A stretch of DNA of 64,000 nucleotides from the NCBI RefSeq assembly GCF_000515415.1, contig NZ_KI911783.1, positions 3,772,392-3,836,391 on the forward strand, in the 5' to 3' direction. The notes beneath the pieces are model-generated. The model was not told where the DNA came from and did not search any database. It was given only the letters and a program-made list of their open reading frames with translations. The translations under genes and the position numbers were made by a program. Positions 56,711-64,000 of this stretch are shown here, one piece after another. Numbering within the stretch: position 1 is the first letter of the stretch; every line of letters begins with the position of its first letter. The stretch comes from Bradyrhizobium sp. WSM1417 (lineage in GTDB: Bacteria; Pseudomonadota; Alphaproteobacteria; Rhizobiales; Xanthobacteraceae).

Positions 56711-57769
56711 GTGTCGCAGAATCAAGCATCCAGCCCGGCCGACGCCAAGCCGACCACGGCCACTGGCCGCATCGTCGCGCTGATTCCCGGAATCCTCCTT
56801 TGCATCGCCGTGGCCGGCGTTTCGGCCCTGCTCGAACGGGCGGAATTGGGCGTCTTCGAACATCCCTATGTCGAGGCGCTGGTGATGGCGATCTTGCTCG
56901 GCATGGCCGTGCGCAGCTTCTGGAAGCCCGCGCCGCGCTGGCAGTCCGGCATCGCCTTCAGCGCCAAGCAGCTGCTCGAAGTCGCCGTCATGCTGCTGGG
57001 GGCCTCGATCAGCTTCGCCGCAATCGCGGCGTCCGGCGTCGCGCTGTTGGCCTCGATCGCGGCGGTCGTCGTGATTGCGCTCAGCGTCTCCTTCGGCATC
57101 AGCCGCCTGCTCGGTCTCTCGACGCGGCTCTCGATCCTGATCGCCTGCGGCAACTCGATTTGTGGCAACTCGGCGATTGCGGCGGTAGCGCCGATCATCG
57201 GTGCCAACAATGACGAGATCGCATCCTCGATCTCCTTCACCGCGATCCTCGGCGTGATGATGGTGCTCGGCCTGCCGCTGCTGATCCCGCTGCTGCAGCT
57301 ATCGGCCACGCAATACGGTATCCTCGCCGGCCTCACCGTCTATGCCGTGCCGCAGGTGCTGGCCGCCACGGTCCCGGCCGGGCTCGTCTCGACGCAGATC
57401 GGCACGCTCGTCAAGCTGATGCGTGTGCTGATGCTCGGGCCGGTGGTCGTCGGCCTCTCGCTGACGGCCTCGCGCTGGCACAGCGACGCCAAGAAGACCA
57501 GTGTCGGCTTTTTCCGCCTGGTCCCATGGTTCATCCTCGGCTTCCTTGCGCTGGCGACCCTGCGATCCCTGGAGATCGTGCCGGGCACGGTGGTTGGTCC
57601 GGTGACGAAGATCACCAGCTTTCTCACGGTGGTGTCGATGGCGGCGCTGGGCCTGGGTGTCGACGTGCGCGTGCTGGCCAATGTCGGGGGCAGGGTGACG
57701 GCGGCCGTGACGTTGTCGCTGCTGCTGCTGCTCGGCATCAGCATCGCACTGGTGCACTGGTTCAAGTGA
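56711..57769 (+). CDS. YeiH/UPF0324-family membrane protein (putative sulfate exporter)
   Basis: 352-aa protein with about ten membrane segments. LVMAILLGMAVRSFW, KQLLEVAVMLLGASISF and ILIACGNSICGNSAIAAVAPIIGA are UPF0324 hallmarks. It starts with GTG at 56711 after GGGGAGAG. Members are annotated as sulfate exporters on the basis of links to sulfonate breakdown; the neighbouring ABC importer of the sulfonate/taurine/nitrate type fits, but this is indirect. Confidence 0.85.
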   Translation: MSQNQASSPADAKPTTATGRIVALIPGILLCIAVAGVSALLERAELGVFEHPYVEALVMAILLGMAVRSFWKPAPRWQSGIAFSAKQLLEVAVMLLGASISFAAIAASGVALLASIAAVVVIALSVSFGISRLLGLSTRLSILIACGNSICGNSAIAAVAPIIGANNDEIASSISFTAILGVMMVLGLPLLIPLLQLSATQYGILAGLTVYAVPQVLAATVPAGLVSTQIGTLVKLMRVLMLGPVVVGLSLTASRWHSDAKKTSVGFFRLVPWFILGFLALATLRSLEIVPGTVVGPVTKITSFLTVVSMAALGLGVDVRVLANVGGRVTAAVTLSLLLLLGISIALVHWFK

Positions 57770-57796
57770 GGCAAGCTGCTGCCGCACACTCCGCTT

Positions 57797-57819
57797 CCTT
57801 CTCCCACAACGGGAGAAGG
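57797..57819. terminator. Bidirectional stem-loop between YeiH-like and ABC ATPase genes
   Basis: CCTTCTCCC and GGGAGAAGG form a perfect 9-bp stem with loop ACAAC between two converging genes. No long T run; also resembles the small palindromes dispersed in these genomes. Confidence 0.45.
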
Positions 57820-57846
57820 TAAATCAGCGCCAAGCCTCGAGAATCC

Positions 57847-58719
57847 CTAAATCACATCCGCGAGCGAATGCCCGTGCAGCTCGATGTTCAGCCCCTGCAT
57901 GCCCATGTCGTTGAGCTCGCCGCCCATCGCCTTGATGCTCTCCTCGCGGATCAGCGACATCAATCCGCGGCGCAATGCCAGGAATTCCGACGACATCATC
58001 ATCGACTGCTGCCGCGGCCGCTCCAGCGGAATCGGTATCTCCGCCTTGATCGAGCCGGGGCGTGCGGTCATGCAGTAGACGCGGTCGGACAGGAAGATCG
58101 CCTCGTCGATGTCGTGGGTGACGAACAGCACCGAGATCTTCAGCCGCTGCCACATGTTGGTGAGGATCTGCTGCATGATGACGCGGGTCTGCGCATCGAG
58201 CGCGCCGAACGGCTCGTCCAGCAGCAACACTTTGGGTCCCGTCGCGAGCGCGCGGACGATGCCCACGCGCTGCTTCATGCCACCTGAGAGTTTTTCGGGG
58301 TAATGCTTTTCGAAGGCTTCGAGGCCTGCGAGTCCCAGCAGCGTGCGCGCGGCGCGCTCGCGCTGCGAGCGCGGCATGCCGCGCATCTTCAAGCCGAATT
58401 CGACGTTCTCCCGCACGGTCTTCCAGGGAAACAGCGAATATTGCTGAAACACCATGCCGCGCTCCGCGCTGGGGCCGTTCACCTTCTCGCCGTCGACGGT
58501 GACGATGCCCGTGGTCGGCTTGAGGAAGCCGGCGACCGCGTTGAGCAGCGTCGACTTTCCGCAGCCGGAGGGTCCGACGATCGAGACGAACTCGCCAGGC
58601 TTCACATGAATCTGCGTATCGGTGACGGCTTCGACCGGCCCCTCGATGCTGTCGTAGCTGAGGGAGAAATTCTTGACCTCGATATGGCCCTGCGGTGCCT
58701 TGACAACGATCTCACTCAT
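57847..58719 (-). CDS. ABC transporter ATPase, nitrate/sulfonate/taurine type
   Basis: 290 aa. Walker A GPSGCGKSTLLNAV, Q loop MVFQQYSLFPWKTV, signature KLSGGMKQRVGIVRAL, Walker B VLLLDEPFGALDAQT and the switch histidine in LFVTHDIDEA. ATG at 58717-58719 after GGAGG overlaps the permease stop by 4 bp. Last gene of the importer operon. Confidence 0.92.
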   Translation of the reverse strand: MSEIVVKAPQGHIEVKNFSLSYDSIEGPVEAVTDTQIHVKPGEFVSIVGPSGCGKSTLLNAVAGFLKPTTGIVTVDGEKVNGPSAERGMVFQQYSLFPWKTVRENVEFGLKMRGMPRSQRERAARTLLGLAGLEAFEKHYPEKLSGGMKQRVGIVRALATGPKVLLLDEPFGALDAQTRVIMQQILTNMWQRLKISVLFVTHDIDEAIFLSDRVYCMTARPGSIKAEIPIPLERPRQQSMMMSSEFLALRRGLMSLIREESIKAMGGELNDMGMQGLNIELHGHSLADVI

Positions 58720-59624
58720 CTTGACCTCCACGGCATCACCAATTGTCCGGCGCCTCGGATCAACATGCTCGATCCCAGGCCGAGCACGCCGATCGCGATC
58801 ATGCCAAGCGCGATGTCGGCATACTGAACCAGCGAATAGGCCTCCCAGGTAAAATAGCCGATGCCGTACTGCCCCGAGATCATCTCGGCGGCGATCAGCG
58901 ACACCCAAGCCACGCCCATGCCGACGGTGAGGCCGGTGAAGATGTGCGGGAGCGAGGCCGGAAAATACACATCGCGGAAGATCGAGCGCTCCCGCGCGCC
59001 GAGACATTGCGCGGCGCGCACCAGCACGGGATCGACCAGGGACATGCCGTGTAGCGTGTTGACCAGGATGGGGAAGAACGAGCCGAGGAACGTGATGTAG
59101 ACGATGCTCTGCTCGTTGGTCGGCCACAGCATGATCGCCATCGGCACCCAGGCAATCGCCGGGATCGGCCGCAGCACCTCCGCTACTGGGAAGATGATCT
59201 CGTGGATCAGCTTGAAGCGGCCCATGATCAGGCCGAGCGGCACGGCGACGATTGCCGCGAGCGAGAAGCCGAAGAAGATGCGCCGGCAGCTCAAGAGGAC
59301 GTGCAGCAGGAATTTCGGATCGTGGATCGCCTTGGTGAAGCTCGCATAGACCGCGAGCGGCGAGGGCACGTTGGTGAAGCGCACGAAGAACACGACGCGA
59401 TAGGTTGTCAGCAGATGCCAGACCAGCAGAAAGGCCAGCAGCGAGATGATGCCGATCGCGGTCGCGCGCAGCCCGCCCCGGTTGAGCCGGTACCAGCGCA
59501 GTGCGAGCGTGCCGAAGGAGGGTGGGGACGCGGGTGGCGTGGAGGCGGGCATGGCGCTTGCCTCCGCGATTGCACTTGCCGGCATGCTGTCCTCGGAATG
59601 TCTGAGGAGGGCGGGACTGCTCAC
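58716..59624 (-). CDS. ABC transporter permease, nitrate/sulfonate/taurine type
   Basis: 302-aa membrane protein with about six segments after a proline- and alanine-rich cytoplasmic N-terminus (about 1-50). The EAA loop is LGARERSIFRDVYFPASLPHIFTGLTVGMGVAW. The GTG at 59622-59624 overlaps the binding-protein stop (GTGA), which supports this start. Confidence 0.9.
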   Translation of the reverse strand: MSSPALLRHSEDSMPASAIAEASAMPASTPPASPPSFGTLALRWYRLNRGGLRATAIGIISLLAFLLVWHLLTTYRVVFFVRFTNVPSPLAVYASFTKAIHDPKFLLHVLLSCRRIFFGFSLAAIVAVPLGLIMGRFKLIHEIIFPVAEVLRPIPAIAWVPMAIMLWPTNEQSIVYITFLGSFFPILVNTLHGMSLVDPVLVRAAQCLGARERSIFRDVYFPASLPHIFTGLTVGMGVAWVSLIAAEMISGQYGIGYFTWEAYSLVQYADIALGMIAIGVLGLGSSMLIRGAGQLVMPWRSR

Positions 59625-61054
59625 GTCTTGCCCCCGCCGACCGCCGCCTTCACCGCGTCGTCGAAGCCGAGCACCTTGCCGCTGATCTTGGCGGCATAGG
59701 CCTCGGCATCCTTCTTCAGCAGGAACGGCGCAACCTCACCATTGCCGACCGCGAAGAAAGCCTGGTCTGCGAACAGCTTGATGCCGCGGGTGGTATCGAA
59801 GACGTAGGCGACGTTGATCTTCTTGCCCTTGGCCTTGTAGTCGGCGTAGGCGCCGAGCGTGCAGCTAGCTGACGAGAAGGGCATGATGCCTGCCTCGTCG
59901 ACCCAGACCTCGCCGGCCTTGCGCGGATCTGCGATCGGCTTCTTGCAGAAGGAATCGTGGCCGGAGATCTCGTAATTCTTGGTGCTCGCAAGCTGCTCGT
60001 CATAGTCGAGCTTCATCTCGGAATAGGCTTTGCGGATGTAGCTGTCGTCGACCCATTTCTTCGGGTCGAACTCCTTCATCCGGCCGAGGTTCTGCAGCAC
60101 CTTGACGTCGGCCGTGGCGGCGTCGATCAGCGCCGGCTTCACCGAGGGATCGGTGGTCATGTTGCCGCTGGGGCCGAGGAAGATGTAGACGACCTCCTTG
60201 TTAATGCCGGTCCATTCCTGGATTTTCTCGGCGGCGAGCTTGGGATCGTCGCGCAGCCATTGATTGGCGGCGATCAGCGCCTTGAAATATGCGACGACGA
60301 CTTCGGGGTATTTCTCGGCGAAATCGGTGCGGACCACGATGCCGTGGAAGGTCGGGAGATTGGTCTCGACGCCGTCAAAGATCTTTCGCGCAAAACCGCG
60401 GAACGGCAGCAACTCGGCGAACGGAACGAAGTCGGCATGAGCGTCGATCTTCTTCTCCTGGAGATTGGTCGAGCCGACCTCCGGGCTTTGGCTGACCAGC
60501 TGGAAGAAGTCCGATGGATAGCCGCGGTCCTGCATCGCCTTCAGCACCATGCCGTGCGCGGCAGAGCCGAACGGCACGCTGACGAGCTTGCCCTTGAGAT
60601 CAGCGAGATCGTAGTAGGGCGAATCCTTGTGAACGACGATGCCGTTGCCGGAGCCCGACAGGCTGTAGGCGGCGATGCCGATCAGCCGGCTCTTGCTCTC
60701 CGGATTGCTGTCGAACGTGAAGCCGTTCACGATCAGCGGATAGTCGCCCATCATGCCGATCTGCAGCTTGTTCGCCATCATCGCGTTGGTAACAGGCGGA
60801 CCGGAGGTGAAATTCTGCCACTCCAGCTCGAACTTGATGTTGGCGTATTTGCCGTCCTTCGGCAGATATTTCTCAAGGAGATGGAGCTGGCGGATGACGA
60901 CGCCGGCGGTCACCGTGTTGGTCGTGGTGTCCTGCGTTCCAATGCCGAGCGTAACGGTTTCCGCCGCGGCCGGCTGCGCGAGGAGAAGCGCCAGCGACGT
61001 CACCGACATCGCGATCGAGAGCGTGGGAAGACGGCGGACCATTCTCATCCTCAT
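59621..61054 (-). CDS. ABC substrate-binding protein with NosL-like C-terminal domain
   Basis: 477 aa. Signal peptide to about residue 31 (AQPAAA|ET). The NrtA/SsuA-like binding domain covers about 32-355 (VTAGVVIRQLHLLEKYLP, MANKLQIGMMGDYPLIVNG, LKGKLVSVPFGSAAHGMVLKAM). About 120 further residues follow: SFCKKPIADPRKAGEVWVDE, SCTLGAYADY and then FADQAFFAVGNGEVAPFLLKKDAEAYAAKISGKVLGFDD. The last part resembles the copper-binding NosL fold (A-F-x-x-V-G-x-x-x-x-P-F...G-x-V-L-x-F-D-D). Such a tail is not part of ordinary binding proteins. A start four codons later (61042) is possible. Operon first gene. Confidence 0.85.
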   Translation of the reverse strand: MRMRMVRRLPTLSIAMSVTSLALLLAQPAAAETVTLGIGTQDTTTNTVTAGVVIRQLHLLEKYLPKDGKYANIKFELEWQNFTSGPPVTNAMMANKLQIGMMGDYPLIVNGFTFDSNPESKSRLIGIAAYSLSGSGNGIVVHKDSPYYDLADLKGKLVSVPFGSAAHGMVLKAMQDRGYPSDFFQLVSQSPEVGSTNLQEKKIDAHADFVPFAELLPFRGFARKIFDGVETNLPTFHGIVVRTDFAEKYPEVVVAYFKALIAANQWLRDDPKLAAEKIQEWTGINKEVVYIFLGPSGNMTTDPSVKPALIDAATADVKVLQNLGRMKEFDPKKWVDDSYIRKAYSEMKLDYDEQLASTKNYEISGHDSFCKKPIADPRKAGEVWVDEAGIMPFSSASCTLGAYADYKAKGKKINVAYVFDTTRGIKLFADQAFFAVGNGEVAPFLLKKDAEAYAAKISGKVLGFDDAVKAAVGGGKT

Positions 61055-61207
61055 TCGGTTGGATGTGCTGTGGTTGCCATGATTGGGTGAGGGCGTGGGC
61101 AGGGCAAATCCGGAATGAGCGCCACAGTCGATTAGTTGCCGGGAAAAGTTGATTGCATACTCCTTGGGCAGTCCTGCACTATAAAGCTGCTTGCATGGGC
61201 ACCGGCC

Positions 61208-61984
61208 CTAGTCAGACCCTTGCCCTCGCATCTCTTCCAGCACGTCGGGCCGGCAGACCACGATCTGCGAGCGCTTGGTCAGCACGATTCCCTTCTCCTG
61301 CATGCGCTTCAGGCTGATCGTGACCCATTGCCTGGTGGCGCCGACCATGTGGGCGATATCGGCATGGGTGAAGGCGGCCGCGATCACCCGGCCGTCGGCG
61401 TCATCGACGCCATAGAGGTCGACGAGATGCAGCAACAGATGCGCAAGGCGCTGTGTGATCGAGCGCGTTCCCAGCATCTGGGCCAGCGCCGAATAGCACT
61501 TGCCCTTGAAGGTCAGACCTTCGATCAGGCCGATCGCGAGGTTCGGAATCTCGACCGCAAGGGATCGCAGCTCCTTTCCGGGCAGATGCACCACGCTGCA
61601 ATTGCTGGATGCAACGCCGGACCATTGATGCACGGTGCCTTCGAACACTTCCGGCCCGCCGACGAAATTGCCGACATGCCAATAGGCCAGCGTGATCTCG
61701 CGGCCGAGCGGGGAGGTGTAGAACACCCGGATACGGCCGCTCTCGATCAGCCAGATACCGTCATGCTTGCCACCCTGGCTGAACAGCGTCTGGCCGCGGT
61801 TGAGCACTTTTCGGCGGCCCTGCTTCAGCACCAGCTCCCGCTCGCGCTGGCTGAGCTTGTCCATCAACGCCGGCGGTCCGCCGATCCATTGCTGGTTCTC
61901 GGTGAGCAGCAGCGAGGAGCCGCCGGCAGGCCGGACCGTTGCGGGAACCGTCCCGCGAACCACATTGGCCGCTGCCTGCAACAT
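61208..61984 (-). CDS. Crp/Fnr-family transcriptional regulator
   Basis: 258 aa. The cyclic-nucleotide-binding-like domain spans about 45-160 (LNRGQTLFSQGGKHDGIWLIESGRIRVFYTSPLGREITLAYW), and the C-terminal HTH is FTHADIAHMVGATRQWVTISLKRMQEKGIV. No N-terminal cysteine cluster as in Fnr, so it is not an O2-sensing Fe-S protein of that kind. Upstream of and codirectional with the ABC importer operon, whose regulation it may control. Confidence 0.88.
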   Translation of the reverse strand: MLQAAANVVRGTVPATVRPAGGSSLLLTENQQWIGGPPALMDKLSQRERELVLKQGRRKVLNRGQTLFSQGGKHDGIWLIESGRIRVFYTSPLGREITLAYWHVGNFVGGPEVFEGTVHQWSGVASSNCSVVHLPGKELRSLAVEIPNLAIGLIEGLTFKGKCYSALAQMLGTRSITQRLAHLLLHLVDLYGVDDADGRVIAAAFTHADIAHMVGATRQWVTISLKRMQEKGIVLTKRSQIVVCRPDVLEEMRGQGSD

Positions 61985-62054
61985 CACCTGCCTCCGGAAC
62001 GTTCAAACCGTTCTAAAGAGGAGCAATGTCCGTGCCAGATGGCTGCGTTCTCCC

Positions 62055-62156
62055 TGTCATCGTCCGCGAAAGCGGGCGATCCAGTATTCCAGAGGCGTCA
62101 GTGGGAGATGGTGAGGGCGCGGCGTACTGGATTCCCCGCTTTCACGGGGAATGACA
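62055..62156. repeat. Palindromic REP-like element
   Basis: TGTCATCGTCCGCGAAAGCG...GATCCAGTA at the left faces TACTGGATTCCCCGCTTTCA...GGAATGACA at the right, forming an imperfect inverted repeat with small internal hairpins. This is the TGTCAT...CCAGTA type of dispersed element I associate with Bradyrhizobium. Confidence 0.6.
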
Positions 62157-62202
62157 GCGGAGTTTGTGGCCGCTGTGGTGCCAATCTACGGCTGCGTCGT
62201 GC

Positions 62203-62499
62203 CTACCGCCCCGCCAGGCTCAACAAATACGGCCTCGGGTAAATCCCCCGATTATGCCCATCCGAAAACGAGATGTTGAGCCCGTAACCGAGATCGCCGA
62301 TCTCGGTGATCGCGATGCCTGGAAACTGCTCGGGGAAGCGGCCGTCGAAGCGGGCGCGGGTGCAGTGGGCGCATTTGCAGGAGAGGCGGAGCGTTTCCGC
62401 CGGCAAGTCCAGCGTGTCGTCCTCAGCGGTGCGGACGCGGAGCGTCGCGAGGTCGGCGCTTGCTTCGTAGTCTGCCACGGTCGGTGCCACCAAGGTCAT
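62203..62499 (-). CDS. DUF971 (gamma-butyrobetaine hydroxylase N-terminal-like) protein
   Basis: 98 aa. The DUF971 pattern is LPAETLRLSCKCAHCTRARFDGRFPEQFPG and GYGLNISFSDGHNRGIYPRPYLLSL; the cysteines in CKCAHC are likely zinc ligands. Stand-alone members are associated in other genomes with Fe-S cluster proteins such as ApbC/Mrp. Its position beside ferredoxin-NADP reductase and an Fe-S-linked flavoprotein fits that. Confidence 0.85.
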   Translation of the reverse strand: MTLVAPTVADYEASADLATLRVRTAEDDTLDLPAETLRLSCKCAHCTRARFDGRFPEQFPGIAITEIGDLGYGLNISFSDGHNRGIYPRPYLLSLAGR

Positions 62500-62706
62500 G
62501 ACGTGCCTCCGACCCCTCTCTACGTTCCGCAGCGCTGCCGCGATAGCAACTAATTGCCAGGCGCAGGTGCGCGGCGCTGATCTTCGCTGCCTGCTGTTCG
62601 ATCATCGCCCACGAAATGTGAAACTAATCGACCGGGAATTTCAGTTCGGCGTTGCCGGATTCCTGTCTCTCCGAAACCTTGTGCGCAATCGAGGTCAGGA
62701 GAGACA

Positions 62707-63480
62707 ATGAGCACATTTCAGAAGGAAACGGTTCTGTCGGTCAGGCACTGGACCGATAGCCTGTTCAGCTTCACCGCGACGCGCGATCCGGGCTTCCGCT
62801 TCCAGAACGGCCAGTTCGCGATGATCGGGCTGGAAGTCGAGGGCAAGCCGTTGCTGCGGGCCTACAGCATGGCGAGCGCCAATCACGAGGAGGCGCTCGA
62901 GTTCTTCTCGATCAAGGTGCAGGACGGCCCGCTGACCTCGCGCCTTCAGAAGATCAGGGAGGGGGACGTCATCCTGGTCGGCCGCAAGGCCACGGGCACG
63001 CTGATCACCGGCAATCTCATTCCCGGCAAACGCCTGCTGCTGCTCTCGACCGGAACGGGACTCGCGCCGTTCGCAAGCCTGATCAAGGACCCCGACGTCT
63101 ACGAGAATTACGAGACCATCGTGCTCGCCCATGGCTGCCGCCAGGTCTCCGAGCTCTCCTATGGCGAGCACCTGGTCGAAGGCCTGCGCAATCACGAGTT
63201 CTTCGGGCCGCTGATCCGTGACAAGCTTGTCTACTATCCCACCGTTACCCGCGAGCCGTTCAGGAATCGGCGCCGCATCTCCGACCTGATCGCGTCGAAC
63301 CAGCTCTTCGACGACATCGGTCTATCAGGCCTCGATATCGAGACCGACCGCATCATGCTGTGCGGCAGCCCGGCGATGCTGGAGGAACTTCCCGCGATGT
63401 TTTCCGCACGTGGCTTTGTCGAGGGCAACCACAGCCGGCCCGGCCATTTCGTGATCGAAAAGGCCTTTGTCGAGCGCTGA
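62707..63480 (+). CDS. fpr: Ferredoxin--NADP+ reductase
   Basis: 257-aa FAD enzyme passing electrons between NADPH and ferredoxin or flavodoxin. FAD motif LLRAYSMASANHEEALEFFSI; NADP phosphate loop LLLLSTGTGLAPFASLI; C-terminal HFVIEKAFVER is the short subclass ending. Start ATG after AGGAGAG. Upstream of the flavoprotein by 104 bp in the same direction. Confidence 0.93.
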   Translation: MSTFQKETVLSVRHWTDSLFSFTATRDPGFRFQNGQFAMIGLEVEGKPLLRAYSMASANHEEALEFFSIKVQDGPLTSRLQKIREGDVILVGRKATGTLITGNLIPGKRLLLLSTGTGLAPFASLIKDPDVYENYETIVLAHGCRQVSELSYGEHLVEGLRNHEFFGPLIRDKLVYYPTVTREPFRNRRRISDLIASNQLFDDIGLSGLDIETDRIMLCGSPAMLEELPAMFSARGFVEGNHSRPGHFVIEKAFVER

Positions 63481-63584
63481 GGCGCAAATCGCAGCCCGGC
63501 GACAACTAATTGCTATCGCCGGGACGCCTGCTGAACAAATCTGATGCAAAGGCGCCGGATCTGCCGGCGGACCAGGAGCAAGCG

Positions 63585-64000
63585 ATGTCACTAGATCAGA
63601 TCGTCGACGGACTTTCGGAGGTTTCCTGCGACGTGCTCGTCATCGGCGGCGGCACGGCCGGCCCGATGGCGGCGTTGAAGGCGAAGCTAAAGAATCCGAA
63701 GGCCAACGTCGTCCTGCTCGAGAAGGCCAACGTCAAGCGCTCCGGAGCGATCTCGATGGGCATGGACGGCTTGAACAACGCCGTCATTCCCGGCTACGCG
63801 ACGCCGGAGCAGTACACCAAGGAAATCACCATCGCCAATGACGGCATCGTCGATCAGAAGGCGGTCTACAAATACGCGCAAAACTGCTACTCGATCATCG
63901 AGGAACTCGACAGTTTCGGCATTCGCTTCCTGAAGAACGAGAACGGCGACTACGCCGTCAAGAAGGTGCACCACATCGGCACCTACGTGCTGCCGATGCC
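63585..64000 (+). CDS. FAD flavoprotein, AprA/fumarate reductase-like, 5' part (cut by window end)
   Basis: Frame open from ATG 63585 (AGGAGC upstream) to the last base: 138 complete codons. The dinucleotide-binding motif is CDVLVIGGGTAGPMAALKAK with the acidic end VVLLEKANVKRSGAISMGMDG; histidyl-FAD flavoproteins of the succinate dehydrogenase/fumarate reductase/APS reductase superfamily have this layout. The piece GMDGLNNAVIPG favours the AprA-like branch, but the catalytic region is outside the window. A ferredoxin-like partner gene may follow. Confidence 0.8.
   Translation, partial: MSLDQIVDGLSEVSCDVLVIGGGTAGPMAALKAKLKNPKANVVLLEKANVKRSGAISMGMDGLNNAVIPGYATPEQYTKEITIANDGIVDQKAVYKYAQNCYSIIEELDSFGIRFLKNENGDYAVKKVHHIGTYVLPM

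Overview
The window looks like a chromosomal segment of an alphaproteobacterium of the Bradyrhizobium/Rhodopseudomonas type. The case rests on high G+C, G/C-biased third positions, a PleC-like hybrid PAS kinase, a DUF1236 protein, OxlT-type transporters next to formyl-CoA transferase, and palindromic intergenic repeats of the kind I remember from Bradyrhizobium genomes. No rRNA, tRNA, CRISPR array, integrase or transposase was recognised, so this reads as core or long-resident DNA rather than a fresh island.

Layout. 0-8.9 kb: the 3' end of glnE, then a leftward NAD-dependent formate dehydrogenase operon fdsG-fdsB-fdsA-fdhD-fdsD with a divergent LysR regulator. 8.9-21.4 kb: a PleC-like sensor kinase, a cation-diffusion-facilitator transporter, a frameshifted quinone oxidoreductase, a nitronate-monooxygenase-like flavoprotein, about 0.9 kb of non-coding structured repeat, several envelope or unknown proteins, and a PanE/FAH-hydrolase pair. 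21.4-25.4 kb: a CBS-domain protein, two OxlT-type MFS carriers and a 45-aa ORF, each preceded by the same 17-bp operator. 25.5-29.2 kb: an Hsp70-like protein, an SRPBCC protein, a cold-shock protein and small unknowns. 29.2-35.6 kb: the oxalate core. A leftward gntR-oxc-frc operon diverges from an NDP-forming acyl-CoA synthetase, again with the operator in front of both promoters. 35.7-39.6 kb: an IclR regulator and a TctCBA tripartite carboxylate transporter. 39.7-46 kb: a NYN/OST-HTH protein, adenine deaminase, and the glyoxylate pathway gcl-hyi-glxR. 46-57.8 kb: small envelope proteins, a split ThDP decarboxylase with a divergent D-2-hydroxyacid dehydrogenase, a PaoABC-like molybdo-iron-sulfur-flavin dehydrogenase, an Lrp regulator with alanine dehydrogenase, a kappa-class isomerase and a YeiH-like exporter. 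57.8-64 kb: an ABC importer of the nitrate/sulfonate/taurine type whose binding protein carries an apparent NosL-like tail, a Crp/Fnr regulator, a DUF971 protein, ferredoxin-NADP reductase, and the first 139 codons of an AprA/fumarate-reductase-like flavoprotein cut by the window end.

How the parts work together. Oxalate would enter through the OxlT-like carriers and be converted to oxalyl-CoA by Frc (formyl-CoA as donor). Oxc decarboxylates it to formyl-CoA, Frc releases formate, and Fds oxidises formate to CO2 with NADH. Gcl/Hyi/GlxR can turn glyoxylate into glycerate for carbon assimilation. The main new observation is a six-copy operator (near TGGCATNTGGTATACCA) that links gntR-oxc-frc, the NDP-forming acyl-CoA synthetase, both MFS genes, the CBS-domain gene and the 45-aa gene into one predicted regulon. 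Three of its members (synthetase, CBS protein, micro-protein) have no established place in oxalate catabolism.
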